Shown here: one piece after another, positions 7,852 through 17,449 of the stretch | Numbering within the stretch: position 1 is the stretch's first letter | Layout of the letters: every line of letters begins with the position of its first letter | Assembly: GCF_019236475.1 (NCBI RefSeq) | Contig: NZ_JAFAIX010000009.1 | Location: 62,001-126,000 of the forward strand | Direction: 5' to 3' | DNA from: Chitinophaga sp. | GTDB lineage: Bacteria > Bacteroidota > Bacteroidia > Chitinophagales > Chitinophagaceae | Length of the DNA: 64,000 bases | Program-made: the position numbers and the translations under genes | Notes under the pieces: model-generated | Seen by the model: the letters and a program-made list of their open reading frames with translations, nothing else | Database searches by the model: none | Told to the model about the DNA's origin: nothing

Positions 7852-9759
7852 ATGGGAAAAATAATAGGCATTGACTTAGGAACTACCAACTCATGCGTTG
7901 CCGTAATGGAAGGTAACGAACCGGTAGTTATTGCCAATGATGAGGGTAGAAGAACCACCCCATCTGTTGTGGCATTTTTGAAAAATGGTGAAAGGAAAGT
8001 GGGTGATCCTGCAAAACGTCAGGCTATTACCAATCCTGTGAACACAATTATGTCAGTTAAACGTTTTATGGGCCGTCATTTTGACGAAGTGTCCAACGAA
8101 CTGACACACGTTAGCTATAAAGTAGTTAGAGGGGATAATAATACTACCCGTATCGATATCGATGGCAGATTATATACACCGCAGGAAATTTCTGCGATGA
8201 TTCTGCAGAAAATGAAAAAAACAGCAGAAGATTACCTGGGTCAGGAAGTGACTGAAGCGGTAATCACTGTTCCTGCATACTTTAATGACGCTCAACGTCA
8301 GGCAACTAAAGAAGCTGGTGAAATTGCCGGTCTGACTGTTCGCCGTATTATCAACGAACCTACTGCCGCAGCACTGGCATATGGTCTCGATAAAAAACAT
8401 CATGACAGCAAAATCGCGGTATTTGACCTTGGTGGCGGTACCTTCGATATCTCCATCCTGGAGCTGGGCGATGGCGTATTTGAAGTAAAATCCACTAATG
8501 GTGATACGCACTTAGGTGGTGACGACTTCGATAAAGTGATCATGGACTGGCTGGCTGATGAATTCAAAAAAGACGAAGCGGTTGATCTGCACAAAGATCC
8601 AATGAGCTGGCAGCGTCTGAAAGAAGCTGCTGAAAAAGCTAAAATTGAGCTGTCTTCTTCTGCAGAAACTGAAATCAATCTGCCATATATCACCGCTGTT
8701 GATGGTGTTCCTAAACACTTGGTGAAAAAACTGACCCGTGCTAAATTCGAACAGTTGAGCGATTCCCTGGTGGAAAGAACCCTGGAACCTTGCCGCGCTG
8801 CACTGAAAGATGCCGGTATGAATACTTCCGAAATCGACGAGGTAATCCTGGTAGGTGGTTCTACCCGTATTCCTAAAATCCAGGAAGTGGTAGAGAAATT
8901 CTTCGGTAAAAAACCTAACCGCGGTGTGAACCCTGACGAAGTAGTAGCCGTTGGTGCTGCTATCCAAGGTGGCGTACTGACCGGTGAAGTGAAAGACGTA
9001 TTGCTGCTGGACGTTACCCCACTTTCTTTGGGTATCGAAACTATGGGCGGCGTTATGACTAAACTGATCGAGTCTAACACTACCATCCCTACTAAAAAAT
9101 CAGAAACATTCTCTACTGCTGCTGACAACCAGCCTAGCGTAGAAATTCACGTGCTGCAGGGTGAAAGACCAATGGCTAACCAGAATAGAACACTGGGCCG
9201 CTTCATCCTCGGAGATATTCCTCCTGCTCCTCGTGGCGTTCCTCAGATCGAAGTTATTTTCGATATCGATGCAAACGGTATCCTGCATGTAACTGCGAAA
9301 GATAAAGGCACCGGTAAAACCCAGAACATCAAAATTGAAGCTGGTAGCGGTCTTAGCAAAGATGAGATCGAAAAAATGAAAACCGAAGCCAAAGCTAATG
9401 AGGCTAGCGATAAAGAAGCACGCGATAAAATCGAAAAGCTGAATAAAGCTGACAGCATGATCTTCCAGACTGAAAAACAGTTGAAAGAGTACGGTGATAA
9501 ACTGTCTGCTGATAAAAAAGCAACCATCGAAACTGCATTGCACAAACTGAAAGAAGCGCACAAATCTCAGGATAGTGCAGCCCTGGATACAGCTACTGCT
9601 GAACTGGATGCTGCCTGGACTGCTGCTTCTGAAGAACTGTACAAAGCAACCCAAGGCCCGCCTGATGCAGGTCAAGCCAACGGTGGCGGTCAGCAACAAC
9701 AGAGCCAGAGCAACGCTGGTGACAGTGTGACCGATGCTGAATTTGAAGAAGTGAAGTAA
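7852..9759 (+). CDS. dnaK: Molecular chaperone DnaK (Hsp70)
   Basis: This is the ATP-driven cytosolic chaperone for protein folding and heat-shock recovery. The nucleotide-binding domain starts [13 protein letters not shown], with [13 protein letters not shown] and the [11 protein letters not shown] box following. The substrate-binding domain runs from about residue 390 and the lid from about 510, ending in a Q/G-rich tail and the conserved EFEEVK. I start it at the ATG at 7852, preceded by an AAAGGAGA ribosome site, giving 635 residues. No grpE or dnaJ is adjacent, so it is a separate unit here. Possible heat-shock control is suggested by the upstream elements. Confidence 0.98.
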   Translation: MGKIIGIDLGTTNSCVAVMEGNEPVVIANDEGRRTTPSVVAFLKNGERKVGDPAKRQAITNPVNTIMSVKRFMGRHFDEVSNELTHVSYKVVRGDNNTTRIDIDGRLYTPQEISAMILQKMKKTAEDYLGQEVTEAVITVPAYFNDAQRQATKEAGEIAGLTVRRIINEPTAAALAYGLDKKHHDSKIAVFDLGGGTFDISILELGDGVFEVKSTNGDTHLGGDDFDKVIMDWLADEFKKDEAVDLHKDPMSWQRLKEAAEKAKIELSSSAETEINLPYITAVDGVPKHLVKKLTRAKFEQLSDSLVERTLEPCRAALKDAGMNTSEIDEVILVGGSTRIPKIQEVVEKFFGKKPNRGVNPDEVVAVGAAIQGGVLTGEVKDVLLLDVTPLSLGIETMGGVMTKLIESNTTIPTKKSETFSTAADNQPSVEIHVLQGERPMANQNRTLGRFILGDIPPAPRGVPQIEVIFDIDANGILHVTAKDKGTGKTQNIKIEAGSGLSKDEIEKMKTEAKANEASDKEARDKIEKLNKADSMIFQTEKQLKEYGDKLSADKKATIETALHKLKEAHKSQDSAALDTATAELDAAWTAASEELYKATQGPPDAGQANGGGQQQQSQSNAGDSVTDAEFEEVK

Positions 9760-9783
9760 GTACAATTAAGCAAACATAATGCA

Positions 9784-9816
9784 CAAGGGCGCTCATTCGG
9801 GCGCCTTTGTTTTTTT
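9784..9816 (+). terminator. Terminator after dnaK
   Basis: CAAGGGCGC (9784-9792) pairs with GCGCCTTTG (9801-9809), with one G-U pair and an 8-nt loop, followed directly by seven T residues. It is a classical intrinsic terminator 24 nt after the dnaK stop. Confidence 0.85.
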
Positions 9817-9872
9817 ATTCCGTTCCTGCTTTTGCTTGAATTCCTTATTTTGTAGCGGCTTAGCAGGAAAAC

Positions 9873-12530
9873 ATGTATTACAGACTTAGGTTCTATCTTC
9901 ATTATCAAACCCAATTCGGGCAGAATATTTTCCTGCTCGGTAACATCCCCGTAGCCGGTAACAATAACCCGAAACAGGCTATACAACTGCATTGGCTGCC
10001 AGGAAACTGGTGGTATGCAGATATCAATCTCCCTCAAGAAGAAACCATCGAATTCCAGTATCATTACCTTGTTCGGGAACTGGAACAGACAATCACCGAA
10101 GGTGCTTTCAGGAAAATTTCCATCCGTGCCGGCGCTCCATATGACCAGGTTTTTATTGACACCTGGAATGATGCGGCCAACCTCGAAAATAATTGGTCAA
10201 CCGCACCGTTTACGCGGGTATTCTTTCCTCACAAAGCAACTGTTGTTCCAGGCCAACTAACGGCTACGCATATATTTAAAGTGAAGGCTCCCTTGTTGGA
10301 GCAGCATCAGACGGTATGCCTACTGGGCAGCAGCCCACAATTGGGAAATTGGGATGCCACACATCCTATTCTCTTGCAGTATACCGCAGATGAATGCTTT
10401 ACTGCCGTTGTGGATCTCCGGAAAGTGGCTACCCCATTGCCTTATAAATACGGCATTTGGGATATGAAAGCACAGCGCTTCCTGGAATTTGAAAACGGGG
10501 ACAACAGGTACGTTCATTTTGATGCGCAACCTGGTCGGCAGGTTACCATGCAGGATGGATTTGTACGTCGCAATTATCAGCCGTGGAAAGGAACAGGTGT
10601 AGCAGTACCGGTGTTCAGCCTGCGTTCTGTAGCAGGACTAGGTACGGGCGAGTTTGCTGATATTCCGCTGTTGGCCCAATGGGCTGCCACGCAGAAGATG
10701 CATTTGATACAATTACTGCCTATTAACGATACTACCGCAACGCATACCTGGCGTGACTCTTATCCTTATGCAGCCGTGTCTTCCTATGCCCTACATCCTC
10801 TCTATATCCGTTTACAGGACGTAGGTCATCTTCCAGATGCACATCCCTTGCAGCAGGAACTGCCATTATTACGGCAACGCCTCAACGATAATGACAAGGT
10901 GGATTATGAGGCAGTCATGGATTTCAAACTGAAATATCTGCATGCATTGTATGAGCAACAGGATTATCAGTTGGAGACAACCGGTTATTGGCAATGGTTT
11001 GCGGCTAATGAGCATTGGTTGTTGCCTTATGCGGCATTCTGTTACCTGCGGGATAAGTATCAGTCGCCCGATTTCAGCCACTGGAGTGATTTCCGCCACT
11101 ACCAATTCAGAGCGGTGAATGCGATGATTATGGAAGATGTGGTAGCAGCAGAATCGGTGAGATTCCATTTTTTCGTGCAGTATCATCTGCACTTACAATT
11201 GGAGGCGGCTGTAACGAAGTCGCGCGCCCTGGGGATAGCCTTGAAGGGCGATATTCCTATTGGTGTTGGCAGGTGCAGTGTAGAAACTTGGACGCATCCC
11301 GATTTATTTCACATGGATATGCAGGCGGGAGCTCCGCCAGACAGCTTTACGACGGAAGGGCAGAACTGGGGATTCCCTACTTATAACTGGTCGCGGATGG
11401 CCGAAGATGGCTATGAATGGTGGCGGCAGCGTTTCCAACATATGGCGCAATACTTCGATGCTTTCCGAATTGATCATATCCTGGGCTTCTTCCGCATCTG
11501 GCAAATGCCCATGGATGCGGTGCAGGGCGTATTGGGGTTTTTTCATCCAGCCGTTCCCGTTAGTAGGGAAGAGTTGATTTATATGGATATCGGTTTTGAA
11601 GAAGAACGCTTCTGCGAGCCATACATCACGGATGAGCTGTTGGATAGCACCTTTGGAAATTATGCGGGTATCATCAAGGATACTTACATGATTCGCCTCA
11701 CCAATGGGCGATATGCGATGCAATCGGCCTTCAACACGCAAAGGAAAGTGCAGCAACAGGAGTTGCCTGCTGGCATGAAATTGGCCTTATATCATCTATT
11801 GGCAGATGTCATTTTCATCCGGGAAAAGAAGGATGGTAAAGTGATGTATCATCCCCGGATTGACTTTATGTCTACTTCCTCATTTGCCGATTTTCCTGCG
11901 GATATTAAGGTGCGATTGGCAGATTTGCATCAACAATATTTTTACGGGAGACACGAGCACCGTTGGCGGAAAGAGGCCCTCCAAAAATTACCTTATATCA
12001 GCAAAGCAACAGACATGCTGATCTGCGGGGAAGACCTCGGAATGGTACCAGCCTGTGTACCCGCTGTCATGGAGCAGTTGGGCATATTGAGCCTTGAAAT
12101 ACAGCATATGCCCAAGCATCCACAGGATAATTTTCAATCATTGCAATCATCCCCTTATCGATCAGTAGTAACGCCCTCTACGCATGATATGTCTACCTTA
12201 CAGGGCTGGTGGCAGGAAGATCCTGCACGCACTCAGCAATATTGGGAGGAAGTATTAAAGCAAAGTGGTAAGGCGCCAAAAGACTGTTCACCAGATATTA
12301 TCCAGGAAATCGTGGACTTGCATTTGCAATCTCCGGCAATGTGGCGTATCTTTCAAATCCAGGAACTGCTGGCGATGGAAGGCCTGCAAACCGTTATCAA
12401 CCCGGAGGAAGAGCGTATTAATATACCCGCAGTACCTGTACATTATTGGCGTTATCGCATCAAAACAAACCTGGAAGACATACTTAAAATCAATTCTGAA
12501 GTTAATGGAACTGCATCTATATCCATTTGA
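9873..12530 (+). CDS. malQ: 4-alpha-glucanotransferase (DPE2-like amylomaltase)
   Basis: A GH77 enzyme that transfers glucan chains between maltose/malto-oligosaccharides and glycogen-like acceptors in the cytoplasm. Two N-terminal CBM20 starch-binding domains (about residues 1-110 and 125-235) precede the GH77 barrel, an architecture shared with plant DPE2. The nucleophile Asp lies in DAFRIDHILGFFR, the acid/base Glu in CGEDLGMVPACV, and the third Asp in TPSTHDMSTLQGWW. At 885 residues it is longer than E. coli MalQ because of the CBM20 pair. Its 3' end overlaps the next gene by 26 nt. No signal peptide is seen. Confidence 0.95.
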   Translation: MYYRLRFYLHYQTQFGQNIFLLGNIPVAGNNNPKQAIQLHWLPGNWWYADINLPQEETIEFQYHYLVRELEQTITEGAFRKISIRAGAPYDQVFIDTWNDAANLENNWSTAPFTRVFFPHKATVVPGQLTATHIFKVKAPLLEQHQTVCLLGSSPQLGNWDATHPILLQYTADECFTAVVDLRKVATPLPYKYGIWDMKAQRFLEFENGDNRYVHFDAQPGRQVTMQDGFVRRNYQPWKGTGVAVPVFSLRSVAGLGTGEFADIPLLAQWAATQKMHLIQLLPINDTTATHTWRDSYPYAAVSSYALHPLYIRLQDVGHLPDAHPLQQELPLLRQRLNDNDKVDYEAVMDFKLKYLHALYEQQDYQLETTGYWQWFAANEHWLLPYAAFCYLRDKYQSPDFSHWSDFRHYQFRAVNAMIMEDVVAAESVRFHFFVQYHLHLQLEAAVTKSRALGIALKGDIPIGVGRCSVETWTHPDLFHMDMQAGAPPDSFTTEGQNWGFPTYNWSRMAEDGYEWWRQRFQHMAQYFDAFRIDHILGFFRIWQMPMDAVQGVLGFFHPAVPVSREELIYMDIGFEEERFCEPYITDELLDSTFGNYAGIIKDTYMIRLTNGRYAMQSAFNTQRKVQQQELPAGMKLALYHLLADVIFIREKKDGKVMYHPRIDFMSTSSFADFPADIKVRLADLHQQYFYGRHEHRWRKEALQKLPYISKATDMLICGEDLGMVPACVPAVMEQLGILSLEIQHMPKHPQDNFQSLQSSPYRSVVTPSTHDMSTLQGWWQEDPARTQQYWEEVLKQSGKAPKDCSPDIIQEIVDLHLQSPAMWRIFQIQELLAMEGLQTVINPEEERINIPAVPVHYWRYRIKTNLEDILKINSEVNGTASISI

Positions 12531-13515
12531 GCTGAAGTTCAGACATACCTTTACCATCTCAAGAAAATCGAAAGACACTCAACCAACTCTCATTGTAGAA
12601 TTACGCACAGACGGATTCAGTGGCCTTGGAGAAACAGTAGATAATTCCTACTACAACATGACTGTTCCCATCCTGATGGATACTATCAACCGTCATCGGG
12701 ATTTTATTGAAAATTATCAACTGGATACGCCGGAAAAATTCTGGGCAGATTTGTACCCACACTTCAGCGACAACATGTTCGCGTTATGTGCGCTGGACCT
12801 TGCTGCGTGGGATGTCTATGGGAAGAAGAAAGGATTGCCGCTTTATCAGTTGTGGGATTTGGATATCTCCAAGAATCCTATGACAGACTATACCATTGGG
12901 ATAGATACTATCGAAAACATGGTACGCAAGCTGAAAGATTTTCCTTGGCCAATTTATAAAATTAAACTGGGTACCAAAGAGGACATCGCCATCATGCAGG
13001 AATTGAGAAAGCATACAGACGCCATTTTCCGTGTGGATGCCAACTGTGCCTGGGGAGTAGAAGAAACGCTGAAAAATGCGATTGCCCTGAAAGAACTGGG
13101 AGTGGAGTTTATAGAACAACCTATGCCTGCGGCTGATATTGAAGGCATGCGGGAAGTGTACAAGCAATCAGTTCTGCCATTGATAGCAGATGAAAGCTGT
13201 ATTCTTGAATCTGATGTAGACCTTTGCCATGGCTGCTTTCACGGAATTAATATCAAGCTCGTTAAATGTGGCGGTATAACGCCTGCTCGTCGGATGATCG
13301 CAAAAGCGCGTCAGTTGGGCATGAAGGTGATGACTGGCAGTATGAATGAAAGTACTGTTGGCGCATCCGCCGTAGCACAGTTGTTACCTTACCTGGATTA
13401 TGTAGATATGGATGGCCCGCTGTTACTGGCTGAAGACACGGCAACGGGTATACGAATGGATAATGGTCGTATCCTTTATGCTGATAGGCCCGGCACTGGC
13501 GCTTTATTGAAGTAG
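12505..13515 (+). CDS. Dipeptide epimerase, enolase superfamily (L-Ala-D/L-Glu type)
   Basis: The protein belongs to the enolase superfamily, muconate-lactonizing branch, and probably epimerises dipeptides from peptidoglycan or protein breakdown. The N-terminal capping domain begins MELHLYPFELKFRHTFTIS. Catalytic elements are the KIK lysine pair in YKIKLGTKED, metal ligands in RVDANCAW, IEQPMPAAD and IADESC, and the second lysine in IKLVKCGG. DMDG near the end matches the substrate-binding DxD of dipeptide epimerases. I start it at the ATG inside the malQ tail (26-nt overlap, different frame), since the capping domain begins there; 336 residues. Exact dipeptide preference cannot be read. Confidence 0.88.
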   Translation: MELHLYPFELKFRHTFTISRKSKDTQPTLIVELRTDGFSGLGETVDNSYYNMTVPILMDTINRHRDFIENYQLDTPEKFWADLYPHFSDNMFALCALDLAAWDVYGKKKGLPLYQLWDLDISKNPMTDYTIGIDTIENMVRKLKDFPWPIYKIKLGTKEDIAIMQELRKHTDAIFRVDANCAWGVEETLKNAIALKELGVEFIEQPMPAADIEGMREVYKQSVLPLIADESCILESDVDLCHGCFHGINIKLVKCGGITPARRMIAKARQLGMKVMTGSMNESTVGASAVAQLLPYLDYVDMDGPLLLAEDTATGIRMDNGRILYADRPGTGALLK

Positions 13516-13517
13516 CC

Positions 13518-14141
13518 TTATATATTCGGGTTAAATCCTGGCCAGAGAATTTCCTGGTAGTTTCCCATCGCTTTTATCACTGCATTTTTTATCTCGGGAT
13601 GCTGGCATCTGCTGGTATCCCGGGTTACAATAACCCTGTCTGCATACGCCTGCAATAATGCTGCATCTTGTAATACCGGTTCGAGGGAGCCAGTAGGGGA
13701 TACCTGCATGCCTGTAGATGAAAAGGGCCATTGCGCAGCAGTTTGGAGCACATAATTCCGTAGATGATCTGTTTTGGTATAGAGGAGAAGGTCCGGCAGA
13801 TAACGCAGGCATAGATCGGCGCTATAAATGACCGCGGGTGTAATAGGTTGTGTATAGGAAGGCAGTAGGGTTGTAAGCGGTAATAGCGACGGCTCCTCCG
13901 CCAACTGCACGATGCGGTAGGCAAGGGTAGCGGCCCAGAGGGCAGCATCTTCCTGGAAAGCAGGGGAAGAAGGAGGCATCTCTTGGATGTCGTCTCTATA
14001 AAAATTATACAACACCAAACTTGCATCCTGTAATGCAACAGGAGAAAATGGGGTAATACCGGGTATAACGGACACTTTCCTGTCCTGAGTCAGGGCAGTT
14101 ACAAATAAAGCTAGATTCATAGGTAACAATGGCACAGCCAT
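13518..14141 (-). CDS. Protein of unknown function in the caspase-like protease cassette
   Basis: I do not recognise this 207-residue protein. It has no signal peptide and no obvious transmembrane helix. It is rich in alpha-helical segments, for example EDAALWAATLAYRIVQLAEE, LCLRYLPDLLLYTK and LQDAALLQAYADRVIV, and it ends in a Trp/Pro-containing tail. The first ATG with a purine-rich GGGAGA before it is at 14141; a TTG six codons earlier and an ATG at 14120 are alternatives. It is the last gene of a minus-strand series: clan CD protease, small beta-rich protein, this one. It could be an adaptor or substrate of the protease; that is inference from position only. Confidence 0.65.
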   Translation of the reverse strand: MAVPLLPMNLALFVTALTQDRKVSVIPGITPFSPVALQDASLVLYNFYRDDIQEMPPSSPAFQEDAALWAATLAYRIVQLAEEPSLLPLTTLLPSYTQPITPAVIYSADLCLRYLPDLLLYTKTDHLRNYVLQTAAQWPFSSTGMQVSPTGSLEPVLQDAALLQAYADRVIVTRDTSRCQHPEIKNAVIKAMGNYQEILWPGFNPNI

Positions 14142-14175
14142 TCTCCCACAAATTAGCAAAAAAAGGTTTAGCTAG

Positions 14176-14433
14176 TTAGTCGTTATCTGTGACTTCCTGC
14201 CAGGAAGTTACCAGGAAAACGTAGTCTACAATGACACCTGTGGCGGAAATGATTTTGCCGGCCATTGGCATCAGTGGATTCTCTGCGAACGGATTCCCTG
14301 CAGCAGGGCGGATAAGGTATTCGCCCTGATCAGAGACGATGTAAACGCCCATATGTTCACTTTTGCTGTGCTGAGCGAACATGCGGAGTATCAATCTGCC
14401 GCGGAGCGTAATGGTTGTAGTGTTGCTGTCCAT
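14176..14433 (-). CDS. Small beta-rich protein between protease and unknown gene
   Basis: An 85-residue protein with no recognised family. It is mostly predicted beta strand: TITLRGRLILRMFA, HMGVYIVSDQGEYLIRP and KIISATGVIVDYVFLVTSW, a pattern compatible with a small barrel (OB- or SH3-like). A GTG eight codons upstream would overlap the protease gene by 20 nt; the ATG at 14433 lies 4 nt after the protease stop and is preferred. Tight spacing on both sides implies co-translation with the protease and the downstream gene. Function unknown. Confidence 0.65.
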   Translation of the reverse strand: MDSNTTTITLRGRLILRMFAQHSKSEHMGVYIVSDQGEYLIRPAAGNPFAENPLMPMAGKIISATGVIVDYVFLVTSWQEVTDND

Positions 14434-14437
14434 TTTG

Positions 14438-15979
14438 TTATCTGCTGACGTATTCACGATATCCCAGGATTTGATTGTTTTTGGCTTTAACTACCAGCAC
14501 TTTCACACCAGGGGCCTGCGCTGAAGCAGGTATTGCTTCCGAAAATACATGAAATTTTACAGATGCATTGGTAGTTGGATGTATATCCTGTCTTTTATGT
14601 CGGTTGACGAAAGTGCGTTTATTTTTTGTGGCTTGAAAATTCCTGTCTATCAGGAGGCTATCCATGGATTTATTCAGATGATCATTTGCATCATCGTCGT
14701 TATCTGGCTCTGGGCTGGCGATAAACAGGTCCAGCATTTTACCTCTTGCCTCCATATTCTCCCGACGGTTTTGAATGGAATTTACAAAAGACTGGCTGTT
14801 ATCGACGGGAGCGTCTTTTTCATTGATAACGGGCTGGATGGAAGGATCTCCTAGCAGATAGAATTGGGCGGCCGTTTTAAGTTCATATGGGTCCAAGGTA
14901 GGGCCCATTTCATTGAGGAACTTTTGTCTTGCCTCCAGTAGTGCCCTGCCTGTACTAGCGCCGTTCAGCATATTGATTACAAAGAATTGCGTCAGCAGAT
15001 CTGCCAGTCCTTGGCCGGTAGCAGGGCCATAGGCGATATTAGAACTGCCAAGGAATGCAATGGCATTGTTACCGAGATAACTGTTCGCCATGCTGATCTG
15101 TTTAAAAACATTTTTAGCTGGATCAAACAGTTGCGCCCCATAGCAGCATTCAGCAGTCACCACCGTACCTGCATCAATTCTTCCTTTGATTAGATCGGAT
15201 TTCATGGCCAGTGGAAAATCTGACTGTTTCTGACCATAGTAGCGGGGATTATTGAGTGCGCCGTGGCAGTTGATGAAATGGGTTTTAGGCATCAGTTGAT
15301 CGGCGGACCAGTCGCCATTATCAGGAACATTTTCTCCTGGAATGATGCGTAGGGAGGTATTGTTGCCGAAAATAGCCATCAGTGATCGTTGAGTAGAATC
15401 CTGCCAGTCGAATGTACTCAAAGAGAAATAGTTTTCGTACACGTTTCTTTGCTGTGGCGTATACTGGAGGATATTATTGATTAGTGAATGAAAATACGAT
15501 GGGTCTGGATTGCCTGGAATATCCGGTAGGCGGCCCAGAACGCGGGTAGGTGCAATAAATTTACCTGGGTCTTTATCGTAAGGCGCATCGCAGGCATAAG
15601 GGAGATCGCTGGGAATAAGGGAATCTGGATCGTGATCGCCGCCTACCAGGTTGGTGAGGCGTTGGAATGGGACGATATCCTGAGCACCGGCGATCATCAT
15701 ATAGCCTGGTGTAAAATGGGTATATAGTGCGTCGATGGCGTTTTTATTTTGGGCTTCATCCGCAGGATTGCTGACGGCAGTTGCCTGGAAAGTTGTCATT
15801 TGCGTGGCATCATCTAGGAAAATGATACTGGTATCCAGGTGGCGTGTTTTATCGAAATCCTGTAGACGCTGAAGGTCCTGGAGCAGTTGCGTATGCTGAT
15901 CGCCGTATTTGGCTGCCAGGGCTGTTTTGTTGGTAATAATGAGTTTTGTTGACTGCATAAGTGATACCGGGGTTTCCAT
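14438..15979 (-). CDS. Peptidase C25-like (gingipain/caspase-fold) cysteine protease
   Basis: This 513-residue protein carries the clan CD dyad. The histidine is in HFINCHGALNN (His239-Gly240) and the cysteine in GTVVTAECCYGAQ (Cys278 or Cys279). The YLLGDPSIQPV segment near residue 385 is usual in the C25 family. Unlike gingipains it shows no signal peptide and no type IX C-terminal domain, so it is probably cytoplasmic. ATG at 15958 (MQSTKLIITN) is an alternative start. It heads a three-gene minus-strand cassette. Such solitary caspase-like proteases occur in housekeeping and in defence settings; the sequence does not decide which. Confidence 0.8.
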   Translation of the reverse strand: METPVSLMQSTKLIITNKTALAAKYGDQHTQLLQDLQRLQDFDKTRHLDTSIIFLDDATQMTTFQATAVSNPADEAQNKNAIDALYTHFTPGYMMIAGAQDIVPFQRLTNLVGGDHDPDSLIPSDLPYACDAPYDKDPGKFIAPTRVLGRLPDIPGNPDPSYFHSLINNILQYTPQQRNVYENYFSLSTFDWQDSTQRSLMAIFGNNTSLRIIPGENVPDNGDWSADQLMPKTHFINCHGALNNPRYYGQKQSDFPLAMKSDLIKGRIDAGTVVTAECCYGAQLFDPAKNVFKQISMANSYLGNNAIAFLGSSNIAYGPATGQGLADLLTQFFVINMLNGASTGRALLEARQKFLNEMGPTLDPYELKTAAQFYLLGDPSIQPVINEKDAPVDNSQSFVNSIQNRRENMEARGKMLDLFIASPEPDNDDDANDHLNKSMDSLLIDRNFQATKNKRTFVNRHKRQDIHPTTNASVKFHVFSEAIPASAQAPGVKVLVVKAKNNQILGYREYVSR

Positions 15980-16117
15980 TTTACAGACGGATTAGTTCGT
16001 CAAAAATATAGAATAAATTAACCAGTGAAGCTCGTGTCTCCCTAAAATAATTTCTATCTCCACAAGGTACTTGCGTAGGGGCAAACTAACTATTATCTTG
16101 TTATAATAATTAGCGTA

Positions 16118-17344
16118 ATGAAAAAACTCTTCCTCTTTTTGCTGCAGGTAGCTGTGGTACCTGCTATCGCGCAGGATATTCATCTTTCCGTGAAGGCAGG
16201 CAGATATAACCGGAGTAATACTTTGGTGACCTATCATCCTGTACAGCCGCTTCCTATGGGAAAAGGCTGGCAGATGGAGGAATTGGTGGGGAAGACTAAA
16301 ATTCCGGTAGCAGTACAGCAGGATGCAGATGGGAATTTCACCTGGATGATGGTGGGTCAGACCGTAGCAGGAGCAGAAAGGAGCTATCGTTTGTACATGG
16401 GGAAGCAGGTGGGTAAAACAGCGCTACAGGCACTTGTTTCCGATACCGCTATACTATTGGAAGACGGAAAGAACCGTGTCTTACAATATAATACTGCTGT
16501 CGTATCGCCACCAGCAGGCAGTGATACCGTTTATAGAAGAAGTGGTTTTATACATCCGCTTTGGGCGCCTAATGGGGTGGTACTAACAAATATTTTTCCT
16601 AATGCAGGGCATCGGCATCACATGGGGATCTGGAATCCGTGGACCCATACTATGTTTGAAGGGAAAGAAACAGATTTTTGGAATGTGCAAAAGAAAGAAG
16701 GTAAAGTGAGATATGGCGGTTTGGTAGCGACAGATGGGGGAAATGTTTGGTGTGGATTTAAGGTAAAGCAGGAGCATGTTGCTTTTCCGGCGCCGGGTCG
16801 TGAAAGAATTGCTATAGAAGAGGTGATGTCCGTCAGGGCATATAAGGCTGATCCATCGGGGAATCACCGGTATTGGGATATGACATCTAGTTTTGAATGT
16901 CTGGGTGATAGTGGAATAACATTAATGCAATATCGTTATGGGGGCGGATTTGGGCTTCGCACCACCTCTTATTTTACGGATAAGACCAGCACCGTATTGA
17001 CCTCCGAAGGAAAGACTCGTAAGGATGCTGATAGTACGAGAGCGCGGTGGGTAATGGTAACTGGTAATACGCCTAAAGGAAGGGTAGGACTCCTGATAAT
17101 GAATGCGCCAGATAATTATGACTCCCCGGAGGCTTTACGCGTATGGCCGGAAAATATGGAAGGGGGAGAATTAATGTTAAATTATTCCCCAACAAAAATT
17201 AAATCTTGGCGGTGGTTCCACGGCAACGTATATACGTTAAGATACCGAATAATGGTGTATAGTGGTGATTTATCAGTATCGGAGGCAGAGTTGGCCTGGC
17301 AGGATTACGCATATCCTCCGGAAGTTACTCTTTTGGGGCACTGA
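16118..17344 (+). CDS. PmoA-family (DUF6807) secreted protein
   Basis: A signal peptide MKKLFLFLLQVAVVPAIAQ is followed by a beta-rich body matching the DUF6807 family, annotated PmoA in NCBI. The family hallmark HRHHMGIWNPWTHTMFEGKETDFWN-like region is present near residues 165-190 and carries several His and Trp residues. The PmoA name comes from annotation of this family and does not imply methane oxidation; homologues in Bacteroidota are often next to sugar or polyol degradation genes. Here it stands alone, divergent from the protease cassette and before the membrane/T6SS block. The real substrate is unknown. Confidence 0.8.
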   Translation: MKKLFLFLLQVAVVPAIAQDIHLSVKAGRYNRSNTLVTYHPVQPLPMGKGWQMEELVGKTKIPVAVQQDADGNFTWMMVGQTVAGAERSYRLYMGKQVGKTALQALVSDTAILLEDGKNRVLQYNTAVVSPPAGSDTVYRRSGFIHPLWAPNGVVLTNIFPNAGHRHHMGIWNPWTHTMFEGKETDFWNVQKKEGKVRYGGLVATDGGNVWCGFKVKQEHVAFPAPGRERIAIEEVMSVRAYKADPSGNHRYWDMTSSFECLGDSGITLMQYRYGGGFGLRTTSYFTDKTSTVLTSEGKTRKDADSTRARWVMVTGNTPKGRVGLLIMNAPDNYDSPEALRVWPENMEGGELMLNYSPTKIKSWRWFHGNVYTLRYRIMVYSGDLSVSEAELAWQDYAYPPEVTLLGH

Positions 17345-17449
17345 ACAAATCAATAAGAAAAACATTATTTTAGTAGTCTGATGGAATTTGGGGTTCCTTT
17401 GGGCATCCTGTCGTCCCTGTATCATTATCCTTAACCATAATGGGACAGT

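Noticed and set aside
8400..9128. Long minus-strand open frame of 242 codons antisense to dnaK
   Set aside because: It is a shadow of the highly conserved dnaK coding strand; its translation is Ser/Thr-rich without family features, signal or start context.
16118..17344. Particulate methane monooxygenase subunit
   Set aside because: The PmoA label is a family annotation; this is a secreted protein without membrane helices, so methane oxidation is not implied.
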